Below are positions 51,753-61,210 of a stretch of 64,000 bases of DNA, piece by piece; the first letter of the stretch is position 1, and every line of letters begins with the position of its first letter. This DNA is from Bacterioplanoides pacificum (lineage in GTDB: Bacteria; Pseudomonadota; Gammaproteobacteria; Pseudomonadales; Oceanobacteraceae), in NCBI RefSeq assembly GCF_042648445.1, contig NZ_JBHRYB010000013.1, positions 124,001 to 188,000 on the forward strand, written 5' to 3'. Made by a program: the position numbers and the translations under genes. The notes beneath the pieces were generated by a model. That model worked only from the letters and a program-made list of their open reading frames with translations. It ran no database searches and was not told where the DNA came from.

Positions 51753-52859
51753 TTATTCAGAGGCTTGTGCGGCAATCACCGGGGTGTCGCAATGCACATC
51801 GGCATTCTGCCCGCGGTGCCGCAATAAATGATCCGTCAGCACAATAGCCATCATAGCTTCAGCAATGGGGGTCGCCCGGATGCCGACACACGGGTCATGA
51901 CGGCCTTTGGTTACCACCTCGATCGGCTGACCGTCGCTGTCAATCGAGCGACCGGGGATGGTAATACTCGATGTCGGCTTCAGTGCCAGATGGGCAATAA
52001 TGTCCTGCCCGGTGGAAATACCACCAACAATACCACCGGCATGATTCGTTAAAAATCCATCCGGTGTCATTTCGTCGCGGTGCTCTGTTCCTTTCTGCTC
52101 GATGCAATCAAAGCCATCACCAATCTCCACCCCTTTCACCGCATTAATGCTCATCAGGGCATGAGCCAGCTCAGCATCCAGGCGGTCAAAAATCGGCTCT
52201 CCCAGCCCTGGCAATAAACCGCTGGCCACCACACTGATTCTGGCACCCACGGAGTTACACTCCTTGCGCAGCGCGTTCATGTAATCTTCCATATCGGCCA
52301 CTTTACTGGCATCCGGGCAGAAGAACGGATTATTGCGCACTTCACTCCAGTCAAACTGAGCGTTATCTATTTTTATGGGTCCCAGTTGCGACAAATAACC
52401 CCGCACCTCAATACCTTTGGCGGCCAGTACTTTTTTGGCAATGGCACCGGCAGCAACCCGCATTGCCGTTTCCCGCGCCGATGAACGGCCACCGCCACGA
52501 TAATCACGGAAACCGTACTTCTGGGTGTAGCCGTAGTCGGCATGAGCCGGACGGAAGGTTTTAGCAATATTGGAATAATCTTTTGAACGCTGGTCGGTGT
52601 TTTCGATCAGCAAACCAATCGGCGTACCGGTCGTTTTGCCTTCGAACACACCCGACAGGATTTTCACCTGATCCGGCTCCCGTCGCTGGGTCGTGAACTT
52701 CGACGTGCCGGGCTTACGCAAATCAAGGTCCGCCTGCAGGTCGGCTTCTGTCAGCTCAATTCCTGGCGGGCAACCATCAACGATGGCACCTAACGCCAGG
52801 CCATGGCTTTCACCAAAGGTGGTCACGGTAAAACTTTTACCAAAGGTATTTCCAGACAT
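51753..52859 (-). CDS. aroC: Chorismate synthase
   Basis: 368-aa FMN-dependent lyase of the shikimate pathway (5-enolpyruvylshikimate-3-phosphate to chorismate). Seen: GESHG near the N-terminus, RRREPDQV-like QRREPDQVKILSG, RPAHADYGYTQKYGFRDYRGGGR, and SSARETAMRVAAGA. Length is normal. It lies between prmB and the MFS gene. Confidence 0.96.
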   Translation of the reverse strand: MSGNTFGKSFTVTTFGESHGLALGAIVDGCPPGIELTEADLQADLDLRKPGTSKFTTQRREPDQVKILSGVFEGKTTGTPIGLLIENTDQRSKDYSNIAKTFRPAHADYGYTQKYGFRDYRGGGRSSARETAMRVAAGAIAKKVLAAKGIEVRGYLSQLGPIKIDNAQFDWSEVRNNPFFCPDASKVADMEDYMNALRKECNSVGARISVVASGLLPGLGEPIFDRLDAELAHALMSINAVKGVEIGDGFDCIEQKGTEHRDEMTPDGFLTNHAGGIVGGISTGQDIIAHLALKPTSSITIPGRSIDSDGQPIEVVTKGRHDPCVGIRATPIAEAMMAIVLTDHLLRHRGQNADVHCDTPVIAAQASE

Positions 52860-52908
52860 ACTTCTATCTACTCATTTCAAATCAGGTTATCGGCACTCAG
52901 CAGGCCTG

Positions 52909-53832
52909 TTATAACGTGTCTAAATCGGCAGCCTTTAACACAAATACCCCATGGCCACCGCGCTCAAACTCCTGCCACTGAAACGGCAGTTGCGGATAAG
53001 CCGCCGCCAGTGCCGGCCAGCTGTTACCCACTTCAACCACCAGCACTCCGTCGTCCGTCAGGTATTGGCGCGCCTGTTTAAGCAGCACGTGCACCAGGTC
53101 CAGGCCATCATCACCGGCAGCCAGCGCCAGCTCTGGTTCATGATGAAACTCATCGGGCAAACACGCCATATCATCGGCGTCGACATAAGGTGGATTAGAA
53201 ACAATCAGATCATAACGGCCGCTGGCCGCAGAAAATAAATCCGACTGCAGCGCCATTACCCGGTCATCAACCTCCAGCCGCTGAATATTGGCCTCTGCCA
53301 CAGCCAGCGCATCAAACGACAAATCCAGTAATTCCACCTGCGCCTGAGGAAACTGCATCGCACAGGCAATGCCAATACAACCACTGCCGGTGCACAAATC
53401 GAGAATGCGCTGCGGCTGATCACTCAGCCAGGGGCGGAACTGTTGCTCAATCAACTCAGCGATCGGTGAACGCGGAATCAAGACCCGCTCATCAACCAGA
53501 TATGGCAGGCCACAATACCAGGCTTCACCGACCAGGTAAGGCGCCGGAACACGTTCTTCGATACGGCGGCGTACCAGCGTGGTAATCGCCTGACGTTCAT
53601 CCCGCGTCAGGCGGCAATCACGCCACTGATCCGCCTGATTCCAGGCCAGATCTAATGCATGGGTCACCAGCAGCACCGCATCATCCTGAGGATTATCCGT
53701 GCCATGACCAAAATAAATTCCGCTGGCAGTCATCCGGCTGATCGCCCAGCGCACCATATCCTGCAGGGTTAATAATTCGTCAATCGCTTGCTGGCTTTGC
53801 TGCGCCAGGGATAAAGGCTGTAATGCAGTCAC
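52909..53832 (-). CDS. prmB: 50S ribosomal protein L3 glutamine methyltransferase PrmB
   Basis: 307-aa SAM-dependent enzyme that methylates Gln of ribosomal protein L3. Seen: LDLCTGSGCIGIACA (SAM) and NPPY in LIVSNPPYVDADDM. The N-terminal helical region of about 95 residues separates PrmB from PrmC. The start is a GTG with AGGA 7 bases upstream. Followed by aroC, as is common in gammaproteobacteria. Confidence 0.95.
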   Translation of the reverse strand: MTALQPLSLAQQSQQAIDELLTLQDMVRWAISRMTASGIYFGHGTDNPQDDAVLLVTHALDLAWNQADQWRDCRLTRDERQAITTLVRRRIEERVPAPYLVGEAWYCGLPYLVDERVLIPRSPIAELIEQQFRPWLSDQPQRILDLCTGSGCIGIACAMQFPQAQVELLDLSFDALAVAEANIQRLEVDDRVMALQSDLFSAASGRYDLIVSNPPYVDADDMACLPDEFHHEPELALAAGDDGLDLVHVLLKQARQYLTDDGVLVVEVGNSWPALAAAYPQLPFQWQEFERGGHGVFVLKAADLDTL

Positions 53833-53901
53833 GCGTTATCCTGTTTGGTCAATAAGCCGGAATTGCCCGGTTCAAAAGCGCGATAGTGTACCCTGTTTCC
53901 C

Positions 53902-54918
53902 CTAACGTCGCAGCAACCCTTCGCCGTACAGACTGCTGCTGCCCTGCTCAAACGCATCCAGCGCATTGGCGGCAATATGCTGGCCCAGACGGATCATTTC
54001 ATCGGCGCGATAAAACTCGTAAAACTCGCAACACTCCGCCGGCATACGAATCAATAACTCAGGTGGATAACCGGCTGTTTTAAAGCCCGATAAAGACGCC
54101 TGCATCACCTCAAACATCTGGTTAAGAATTTCCAGTTTGCCAAGGTTTTCATGAGCAACATCCTCTGGCTTTTTGCGACTGTTATCCCATTTATCCAGTA
54201 ATTGCCCCGCTTTATCCAGCGCATTGCTGACCACGGTGTTAAACCAGTCATTTTTTTGCTCTTCGCTGGGCTGAGGTTCCGGCATAAAATCATCCGGCAT
54301 CGGCACATCACAGTTCAGATCAACCGCCATTATAAAATCCGCATGCGCCGATACACAGGGCGTAATCGGCAGCGGATTAAGCACCCCGCCGTCCACCAGC
54401 ATACGATTCCCCGACATCACCGGTGTTAATAAACTGGGGATAGCAGCCGATGCCCGAATTGCATCATGCAGGGAGCCATTCTGAAACCAGATTTCTTTTT
54501 TATGGGTAAGATCGGTAGCCACCGCCGTAAAAGGAATGTCCAGCTCTTCAATCTGCACCCCGTTGAGCATACCGGATAAAATATTAAACACCCGGTCACC
54601 ACGGATGGCACCATTAGACAACAAACTGAAATCTACCAGTTTAAGCACCTCGAGATAACTCAGGCTATTAACCCACTGGCGCAGCTCTTCGAGTTTACCG
54701 GCAGCAAAAAAGCCACCCACAATAGCCCCCATCGAACAGCCGGAAATCGACACAATGCGGTAGCCGCGACGCTGCAGCTCATCAATCACACCAAAATGGG
54801 TATAACCCCGGGCACCACCGCTGCCGAGGCACAAAGCAACGGTTTTTGCCGGCGGCTGGGGTTGCTCACAACGCGCTTCCCGGACGGCAATATCCGGGCT
54901 TTTATGCTGATCGTTCAT
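53902..54918 (-). CDS. Patatin-like phospholipase, RssA family
   Basis: 338-aa patatin fold: VALCLGSGGARGYTHFGV, nucleophile GCSMGAIVGG, and DGG in RMLVDGGVLNPLP. Related to RssA. It has no signal peptide. A long charged C-terminal helix follows the core. ATG with AAGGA. The DUF4892-like gene ends 8 bases upstream, so they are likely co-transcribed. Confidence 0.9.
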   Translation of the reverse strand: MNDQHKSPDIAVREARCEQPQPPAKTVALCLGSGGARGYTHFGVIDELQRRGYRIVSISGCSMGAIVGGFFAAGKLEELRQWVNSLSYLEVLKLVDFSLLSNGAIRGDRVFNILSGMLNGVQIEELDIPFTAVATDLTHKKEIWFQNGSLHDAIRASAAIPSLLTPVMSGNRMLVDGGVLNPLPITPCVSAHADFIMAVDLNCDVPMPDDFMPEPQPSEEQKNDWFNTVVSNALDKAGQLLDKWDNSRKKPEDVAHENLGKLEILNQMFEVMQASLSGFKTAGYPPELLIRMPAECCEFYEFYRADEMIRLGQHIAANALDAFEQGSSSLYGEGLLRR

Positions 54919-54926
54919 AATAGTCC

Positions 54927-55799
54927 TTAACGCTGAGGCCAGAAAACGTAGCGCAACGCCGGCGCAACACCGTCATCCGGTGCCGCCGTTAACGCCCCCT
55001 GACCTAATATATTCAGTTCGCTTTCACCATCAAACGTCGCAACCCGCAACTGCTGAGCCAGGCGCTCAGAACAACGCAGATTATTCGCCATATCACTGGC
55101 ATCGTAACAATGGACCATCAGGTATAAACGGCGCTTATCCCGCCCCGGCAGTGATTTAAGCACGTTAAGCAGAGCCTGACTCTGCGACTGGTCCAACGAG
55201 CCTTCATTGACCACCAGTCCCGGCAACCAACCGTAATGCTGGCGTAACGCGGCACTGATTGACTGCTCACTGACCACTTGCCGACTGACCGTTTCAGCGG
55301 TCATCAGCCGATCAAGGGCCACATAAACCTGGCGAGAGACGCGCTGTACCACATACGCCACCCAGACTTCAGTCTGGCCATCCGCTGTCGGGCGCTGCCC
55401 GACCCAATAACGCTGATTAGCTTCCCGTCCAACCAGCCGGCCATTGTCAAAGACCTGGTTCGCCCAGAAATGGCTGCTGCCACAATCTAACCCGACACAC
55501 TGATAGAGCAGATTCAGCTGCTTAAACTGGCGATCAAAAAACGCCCCCACCTCATCCAGAGAGAAACTGTCATCAACAGCCCAATAACGACGCCAGAGCT
55601 GCCCGCTCAGGCGCCGCTCCTGTTCGCCATAAGTTTTGGCTCCGGTGCGTTTCAGCTCAGACAACACCAGACGGTAATGCCCGGGAGCTGAGCGTTTTTC
55701 CTCCACCAGCTGTGACGACGGAAATGGTTCAATCTGGCGCGACTGGGCCGCAGTCGCCGCCAGGCTGACCCCTAAAGCAATAAACACCAGCAGGCGCAT
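54927..55799 (-). CDS. DUF4892-like periplasmic protein
   Basis: 290 aa with a signal peptide (MRLLVFIALGVSLAATAAQS). Contains CVGLDCGSSHFWANQVF, a pattern I recall from DUF4892 proteins, and a second domain near the C-terminus (LYLMVHCYDASDMANNLRCSERLAQ) that has an OmpA-like rhythm. Probably periplasmic; function unknown. Confidence 0.75.
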   Translation of the reverse strand: MRLLVFIALGVSLAATAAQSRQIEPFPSSQLVEEKRSAPGHYRLVLSELKRTGAKTYGEQERRLSGQLWRRYWAVDDSFSLDEVGAFFDRQFKQLNLLYQCVGLDCGSSHFWANQVFDNGRLVGREANQRYWVGQRPTADGQTEVWVAYVVQRVSRQVYVALDRLMTAETVSRQVVSEQSISAALRQHYGWLPGLVVNEGSLDQSQSQALLNVLKSLPGRDKRRLYLMVHCYDASDMANNLRCSERLAQQLRVATFDGESELNILGQGALTAAPDDGVAPALRYVFWPQR

Positions 55800-55908
55800 A
55801 GGTTTTTCCTTACCGTTCAGGAACTAAAAGACACAGTCTGTCATCAATCATACGGGCTGCCTATACTGTCAGACCCGGTTGCCACCGCAGATTATTATGG
55901 AGATTAAC

Positions 55909-56112
55909 ATGGCTCAACCCAAATGCCCCGAATGCCAGTGTCAGGGAATCGATCACATCGTATCCAAAGCCGCAAATGAAACGGCCAAAAACGGCACGCC
56001 CTGGTTTTATGTGGTGCATTGTGATCAGTGCGGATATGTCTATAACATCATCAGCAAACACACCTTTTCTGCCAACCAGTCGCCACTGGTGATGCCGGAT
56101 TTACGCCGCTGA
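55909..56112 (+). CDS. Small zinc-ribbon protein
   Basis: 67 aa with two Cys pairs, CPEC (residues 6-9) and CDQCG (about 39-43), that form a zinc ribbon, and a hydrophobic strand (WFYVVH). The start is the ATG at 55909 with GGAG; the frame begins earlier at 55882. Function unknown. Confidence 0.72.
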   Translation: MAQPKCPECQCQGIDHIVSKAANETAKNGTPWFYVVHCDQCGYVYNIISKHTFSANQSPLVMPDLRR

Positions 56113-56161
56113 TTTTGCTACACTGTGGCGTTTCACAGTTGATCGTCACAAGCGAGTTGTT

Positions 56162-58069
56162 ATGTTGTTCTCCCCCGGGCTGCGCCGTACGCTGGTTGCC
56201 TGTTGTTTTTTTCTGCCATTAACCGCCTGCCAGCTGCTGCCGGCGAAATCCGGCGATAACGAACCACAACAGACGTTCAGCGCAGAGCAGCAGCAACAGG
56301 CCAATACGACAGCCAGCGACGTATTTGCCGATTACAGCAGCTGGCAACTGGAAAACAGCCCGATACTGGCCAGTCGCCTGGGGATTCAGGGGCAGTTCGG
56401 CTGGGACGATCTGTCGCCGGAAGCCCAGGACAAACGCAGTGCCGATCTTCAGGTGTTGCGTAACCGCCTGAAAGCCATCGATGAGGCGGCATTAACCCCA
56501 CAAAACCAGGCCAGTTACCAGACACTGCTCAATCAGCTGGAATTTGACCTGTTGCGTGTACCACTCAACCTGCTGGCAGACCCTCTGGCTGAAAACAATA
56601 ACCTGCTTTTTCAGGTTGACGATATTCTGCTGAATCACCATCCACTGCGGAATATAGAAGACGCTCACGATTACATCAGCCGGATTGAAGCCTTACCACA
56701 GCTGATGCAACGCTGGCAGGAACAACTGCAACAACGGCAGCAGTCCGGCTATCCGTTATTGCAAAGCAGTCTGAGTGACAATCTGGCCTTAGCACGCCAG
56801 CATCAGCAACAGGCACGTCAGGGCGAAGGCTTGCTGTGGCAGGATTTCAACACCAAACTGGCAGCTCTGACGTTATACCCCTCCAGTGAAAAAATTCTGC
56901 TCAGCAAAATGCGCAAAGCCCTGCAACGCCAGGCAGCCGGTGCGTATGGCAATATTGCCGCCGAACTGCAACGCCAGCTGAACAGCGCCAGTGCTCACAC
57001 CGCCTTACTGGAACACAATCAGGGCATGCGGTATTACCAGTTGCTGCTGAACTTTCACGCCCAGACCGAACTCGATGCCAGCCAGCTGTTTCAACAAACT
57101 GAACAACAAGGTGCCGACCTGATCCAGCAGTTACTGGACCAGGCCCGGCTGCTCGGTTTCAGCACAGCAAACAAATCAGTCAGTGAGCAACTGGCCGACT
57201 TTTTTGCCTGGTTGCCACAACAGACATCACAGGATCCGTTACTGCAGCCACCGTCACAGCCAACCGACTACCAACGCGATACACTGCAACAGCTGGCAGC
57301 TCAACTGCCTTTCCATTTTACCCTGCTGCCCGCTTCAGCTCTGGCCATCAACCGCCTCAGTGGCCGCACTTCCTGGCCTCAACCGGCATTTACGTATCAG
57401 CCGGGCTTTAACGGCCAGGCCGCATTACTGAACTGGCGACCACAACTCAGCCAGGCATTCAGCCGCGCTGACATGATTCTCAGTAACGCAGCTTATGCGG
57501 TGCCGGGCTTACATCTGCAATACGCACTGGCGCAGGAAAATGATGACCTTCCCGATTTTCGCAGCCAGCCCTACCTGGGTCACTTTAACCCCGGTTGGAG
57601 GTTATATGCCCAACAGCTGACCTCGGTATTCGATACCAGCAACCCCTGGCTGCGCCTAGCGGTCAGACTGAAACTGCTGCAGGCCGCCAGCCTGGCAGCC
57701 ACCGACCTTGGTATTCATGCAAAAGGCTGGAACCGCCTGCAGGCGCTGGACTATCTGACACGTCAGGGTGGACTGAGCGAGACACAGGCGCAGCACCAGG
57801 TCACCCGGCTGCTGCAACAACCGGCCATGGCCGTGGCTCGCTGGTCAGGGTTTCAGCAATTACAACAACTGCACATCCGCACCGAACTGGCCTTTAAAAA
57901 GCAGGGAATGGTTTTTGATGACGCGGCGTTTCACAGCACGTTATTACGTCAGGGGGCCGTGCCCGTCACGGTAGCCGGCCAGTTGTTAGATCAGTGGGTG
58001 GCAGAACAGGCAGAGATAGCCCGGCAGCGCGCCAGCAGCAAAGAACAAACCTCAGAAGCGCAGCCGTAA
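56162..58069 (+). CDS. DUF885 family lipoprotein lacking the metal-binding motif
   Basis: 635 aa with a lipobox near LPLTACQLL. The fold pattern follows DUF885: LASRLGIQGQFGWDDLSP, GWRLYAQQL, DLGIHAKGWNRLQALDYLTRQG, FHSTLLRQGAVPV. In active relatives a HExxPGHHLQ motif binds zinc; here the same place reads AYAVPGLHLQ, so the His and Glu are gone. It is likely a non-catalytic outer-membrane-anchored protein. Its 3' end overlaps the next gene on the other strand by 18 bases. Confidence 0.78.
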   Translation: MLFSPGLRRTLVACCFFLPLTACQLLPAKSGDNEPQQTFSAEQQQQANTTASDVFADYSSWQLENSPILASRLGIQGQFGWDDLSPEAQDKRSADLQVLRNRLKAIDEAALTPQNQASYQTLLNQLEFDLLRVPLNLLADPLAENNNLLFQVDDILLNHHPLRNIEDAHDYISRIEALPQLMQRWQEQLQQRQQSGYPLLQSSLSDNLALARQHQQQARQGEGLLWQDFNTKLAALTLYPSSEKILLSKMRKALQRQAAGAYGNIAAELQRQLNSASAHTALLEHNQGMRYYQLLLNFHAQTELDASQLFQQTEQQGADLIQQLLDQARLLGFSTANKSVSEQLADFFAWLPQQTSQDPLLQPPSQPTDYQRDTLQQLAAQLPFHFTLLPASALAINRLSGRTSWPQPAFTYQPGFNGQAALLNWRPQLSQAFSRADMILSNAAYAVPGLHLQYALAQENDDLPDFRSQPYLGHFNPGWRLYAQQLTSVFDTSNPWLRLAVRLKLLQAASLAATDLGIHAKGWNRLQALDYLTRQGGLSETQAQHQVTRLLQQPAMAVARWSGFQQLQQLHIRTELAFKKQGMVFDDAAFHSTLLRQGAVPVTVAGQLLDQWVAEQAEIARQRASSKEQTSEAQP

Positions 58070-58918
58070 ACCAAATTGCGTATACACATCATCGCCCGGG
58101 CGGGAAACAACCCGGGTACCGCTGGCATCGTCAGCGGTCAGAGTGCGCAACCGGGTCTGACCGAGTTCCGCCACCAGCCATAACCGGCTGCGCCAGTGAA
58201 ATTCGCCTCCGACCCCGGCCCGCCAGTTACGGTAACTGACGCTGGACACAGCGTCCTGCCCCTTAATCTCTTCACGCCAGACACCGCCAGCCGGGCGGAT
58301 ATGCAGGTACGCCGTAAAATCGCGGCCCCAGCGGCTGCGCACCTGAGTACGCGGAAATCCCAGCGACACCCGGGTTGCCGGGCTTAACTGCCAGGAATAC
58401 ATCAGTGCCGGACGTGGTGAATAATCGCCAAAAGCCCGGTCGAGTACCACCCCGAACTGCCAGTAGGCCTGTTTGTCGGAGCGCCGGCCGAGTGCCACAT
58501 ACCGTCGTGCCAACAGCTCCAGGTTCAGCCCCACGGACTCCGAGTTCAGGCTGTTCAGGTCGGTCATCAGGCCAGCTTCAGCATTAACCAGAAATGCCGT
58601 GTTATGGCTGCGCTGCTGCTGGTACCGAAGCGGCAGCGACAGCCAGAAATAATCACTCTGGGCGGCGCTGGTGCCCGTCAGTTCAAACCGGGTCTGATCA
58701 AGATGCAGATAACTGTGCAGCTGCTCACTGCCCTGTTTCTGCTGCGCCAGCGGTAACGTCAGGCTGATCTGGCGACTGGCAAACTCACTACCGGCACCGT
58801 CATCCGGTGAGCCGGGACCTTCGCTGGACAGCAGCACAGCGGCCGACCAGGCCGGTGACAGCGGCAGCAACATCAATATCAGAAACAATCGTCGGGCATA
58901 CTTTGTCATAGTCGGCAC
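58052..58918 (-). CDS. Outer-membrane beta-barrel protein (DUF6268-like)
   Basis: 288 aa with a signal peptide (LFLILMLLPLSPAWSA) and alternating strand pattern to a final Phe (FGLRLRF), typical of beta-barrel outer-membrane proteins. Seen: YLHLDQTRFELTG, YFWLSLPLRYQQ, WQFGVVLDRAFG. I place it near DUF6268 by pattern only. Start GTG 58918 or ATG 58909. Confidence 0.72.
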   Translation of the reverse strand: MPTMTKYARRLFLILMLLPLSPAWSAAVLLSSEGPGSPDDGAGSEFASRQISLTLPLAQQKQGSEQLHSYLHLDQTRFELTGTSAAQSDYFWLSLPLRYQQQRSHNTAFLVNAEAGLMTDLNSLNSESVGLNLELLARRYVALGRRSDKQAYWQFGVVLDRAFGDYSPRPALMYSWQLSPATRVSLGFPRTQVRSRWGRDFTAYLHIRPAGGVWREEIKGQDAVSSVSYRNWRAGVGGEFHWRSRLWLVAELGQTRLRTLTADDASGTRVVSRPGDDVYTQFGLRLRF

Positions 58919-58948
58919 TCACAGAGTCAACACGGCAGCTGAGCGGCA

Positions 58949-59629
58949 TTAAAAGGCACTGCTGACATCACCATAACTGGCCATAGCGCCGGTTCGGGAT
59001 TCGCTGTTACGCACCTTGTCCAGCGTTTCCAGCACCTCAGCAACGTTTTCGAAACCGTTAATGATATCGGCTGGGGCACCGTTTTCTTTCAGGGTTTCAG
59101 TATAGTCGCTGACATACGCCAGAGCCTGCTGCTCCTGCTGGCGCTTATGCGCCGTCAGCGGCGCATTCATTGATTCAATAACAGCCAGCAGCGATAGCGC
59201 CTGCTGACGCTCTTCGCCAGCCGGTTGAGTCAGGATATAGTCATTCAGAAAATGGCTGGCTTCGGTAACGGCAGATACCTGTTGTTGCTGAGCGGCACTG
59301 CCGCCCAGCTGACGAAATTCATCACCGGAAATCAGGCCATCCTGAAAAAGACGCTGGGTCAGTGCCGGGATCTGATCGGAGCGAATGGTGCCGGAGAAGA
59401 AGTCGGCGGCAATTTTGTCCAGCTTCTGTGCCCGGGCAGACAAAGACACCCGGTCCCGGGTCTGAGCATCGAGGCGGTCAATAAAACGGTCGGAATGCCA
59501 TTCGGTCGCCGTTTCGCCACTGCGGCTGGTGCCGCCGGCACTGCTGGCCGGCGCCGCTTCGGTGGTGCTGTTGTGTGTCTCGTTGGCGCCACTGGTGTGC
59601 ACTGCAGAGGCTGTCGCTGAAATATCCAT
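58949..59629 (-). CDS. Uncharacterised 226-aa protein
   Basis: N-terminal 45 residues are Ser/Thr/Ala-rich and disordered. The rest is helical (DRVSLSARAQKLDKIAADFF, then QALSLLAVIESMNAPLTAHKRQQEQQ). The SLSARAQKLDKI stretch looks like segments of FlgM- or flagellin-linked proteins, but that is weak. AGGGAG site before the ATG. No signal peptide. Confidence 0.65.
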   Translation of the reverse strand: MDISATASAVHTSGANETHNSTTEAAPASSAGGTSRSGETATEWHSDRFIDRLDAQTRDRVSLSARAQKLDKIAADFFSGTIRSDQIPALTQRLFQDGLISGDEFRQLGGSAAQQQQVSAVTEASHFLNDYILTQPAGEERQQALSLLAVIESMNAPLTAHKRQQEQQALAYVSDYTETLKENGAPADIINGFENVAEVLETLDKVRNSESRTGAMASYGDVSSAF

Positions 59630-59803
59630 AGCCGCTCCCTGAAAGCTGACGTGTGGGCGCAGCTAACTGCGCGGTTAGCAGCAAGCCAGCAAAAGCCGGG
59701 CCAGGCAGACAATGAGCGTATTAACAGCAAGCCAGAGGGAGAAAAGGCATCGGCAGCGGCAATCTCTGTCCCGTCAGGCAACAGCGCTTGCCGCCCGACA
59801 AGA

Positions 59804-61165
59804 TTATTGCGACTCCGGCCGGCGACTGGTACGAGTGATGTGCCGCTTAACCCGGTGTACCCCAAAATACACCGCTCCCAGCACCAGCGGCAGCGCCACA
59901 CCTTTAAACAGATCGGAATTAACGGTATCGATGCCTGCGGCTTTAACGCCGTCGAAGCCAATGCCAAGTAACGCCAGGATGTAATAACCGATGGCCACCA
60001 CCGATAACCCCTCGACCGTTTGCTGCAACCGTAACTGCAGCTGACTGCGGCGGTTCATCGACGACAATAACGTCTGATTCTGTTCCTGAATCGATAATTC
60101 AACCCGGGTGCGCAACATGCTGGTGGTACGGTGGATGCGCCGTGATAAATCTTCCAGCCGGTCACGTACTGAATTACAGGTTTTAATACCCGGAGTTAAA
60201 CGCCGTTCAAGAAACTCCCGCAAACTCTGCACGCCGTTAATCGGAGTTTCCCGCAACTGGTCGAGGCGGTCATGGACCAGATCGTGGTAAGCCACCGACG
60301 CGGCAAAACGGAAATTGGTATTGGAGCGATGACGCTCAACGTCCGCCGCCAGCATAGATAATTCCTGCAGCAGGATGCGTTCATCTTTATCGTCGTCATC
60401 AATGTCTGAAATGCTTTCGTTCAGCCGCGCCAGACCCTCTTCGATGCGCCCCAAGTCACTGCCCAGCTCACGCGCCACCGGCAACGCCATCAGCGACATC
60501 AGCCGATAGGTCTCCAGCTCAAACAAACGCTGCACCAGACGTCCGGTCTGATACGGCGTCAGCCCCTGATTACAGGTTACGATGCGTCCGAAACCATCGT
60601 TGTGCAGTTTAAACGCGGTCCAGACCTGGGCCTTTTCATCAGCAACCTGACAACCGGCCGCCCGCTGACCTTCAAACCAGTGGTGCAGATCCTTACCTTC
60701 CGGCAGCTGATCAACCACCGCCATCTGTACCGCCACCACCAGTTCACCCGGGATACTGGCCAGCCAGTCTTTGGGAATAAAGTTCAGCGCATCCGGTGAA
60801 AACGGTTCCACATCCGGACAAATAAACGTGAAGTTAGAAAATTCCAGGTGGCGCTCCCAGCGCAATTCAAAGCCACCAAAATCCTGATACAAACAGGACG
60901 ACTCAGGCCCCGGCGCCGGTACACAAAAGCGTTTGCACAAATCCACCACGTGGTTATGCAACGCTTCGCGGTTATCGTTCAGCAACACAGTAAAATGAGC
61001 GACCTGACAATTACCATGAATAATAGGAGACGGCCGGTTGTGCAGCTCTTCATACAAAGCTGAACGCCACGGGTGCACCTTTAGTGTCAGCGATGAAGCA
61101 CCGATGTCCGGGCTCTGATCCTGGTGAGTCACATCCGCGTGAGTTTCCTGAATAGATTTGTTCAT
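59804..61165 (-). CDS. DUF3422 family membrane protein
   Basis: 453 aa. The start MNKSIQETHADVTHQ is followed by the family's LKVHPWRSALYEELHNRPSP. The middle is helical (RDRLEDLSRRIHRTTSMLRTRVELSIQEQNQ) and two membrane segments follow near the C-terminus (VVAIGYYILALLGIGFDGV, LFKGVALPLVLGAVYFG). Function unknown. ATG 61165 chosen; the frame is open to 61204. Confidence 0.85.
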   Translation of the reverse strand: MNKSIQETHADVTHQDQSPDIGASSLTLKVHPWRSALYEELHNRPSPIIHGNCQVAHFTVLLNDNREALHNHVVDLCKRFCVPAPGPESSCLYQDFGGFELRWERHLEFSNFTFICPDVEPFSPDALNFIPKDWLASIPGELVVAVQMAVVDQLPEGKDLHHWFEGQRAAGCQVADEKAQVWTAFKLHNDGFGRIVTCNQGLTPYQTGRLVQRLFELETYRLMSLMALPVARELGSDLGRIEEGLARLNESISDIDDDDKDERILLQELSMLAADVERHRSNTNFRFAASVAYHDLVHDRLDQLRETPINGVQSLREFLERRLTPGIKTCNSVRDRLEDLSRRIHRTTSMLRTRVELSIQEQNQTLLSSMNRRSQLQLRLQQTVEGLSVVAIGYYILALLGIGFDGVKAAGIDTVNSDLFKGVALPLVLGAVYFGVHRVKRHITRTSRRPESQ

Positions 61166-61210
61166 GAAACCTGATCCTGAAAAATTTCGCGGCATTTTAG
61201 CCACATTTCT

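Noticed and set aside
59662..59679. Inverted repeat GCTAAC / GTTAGC between the DUF3422 gene and the 226-aa gene
   Set aside because: Six bases with a six-base loop and no T-run; too weak to call a terminator.
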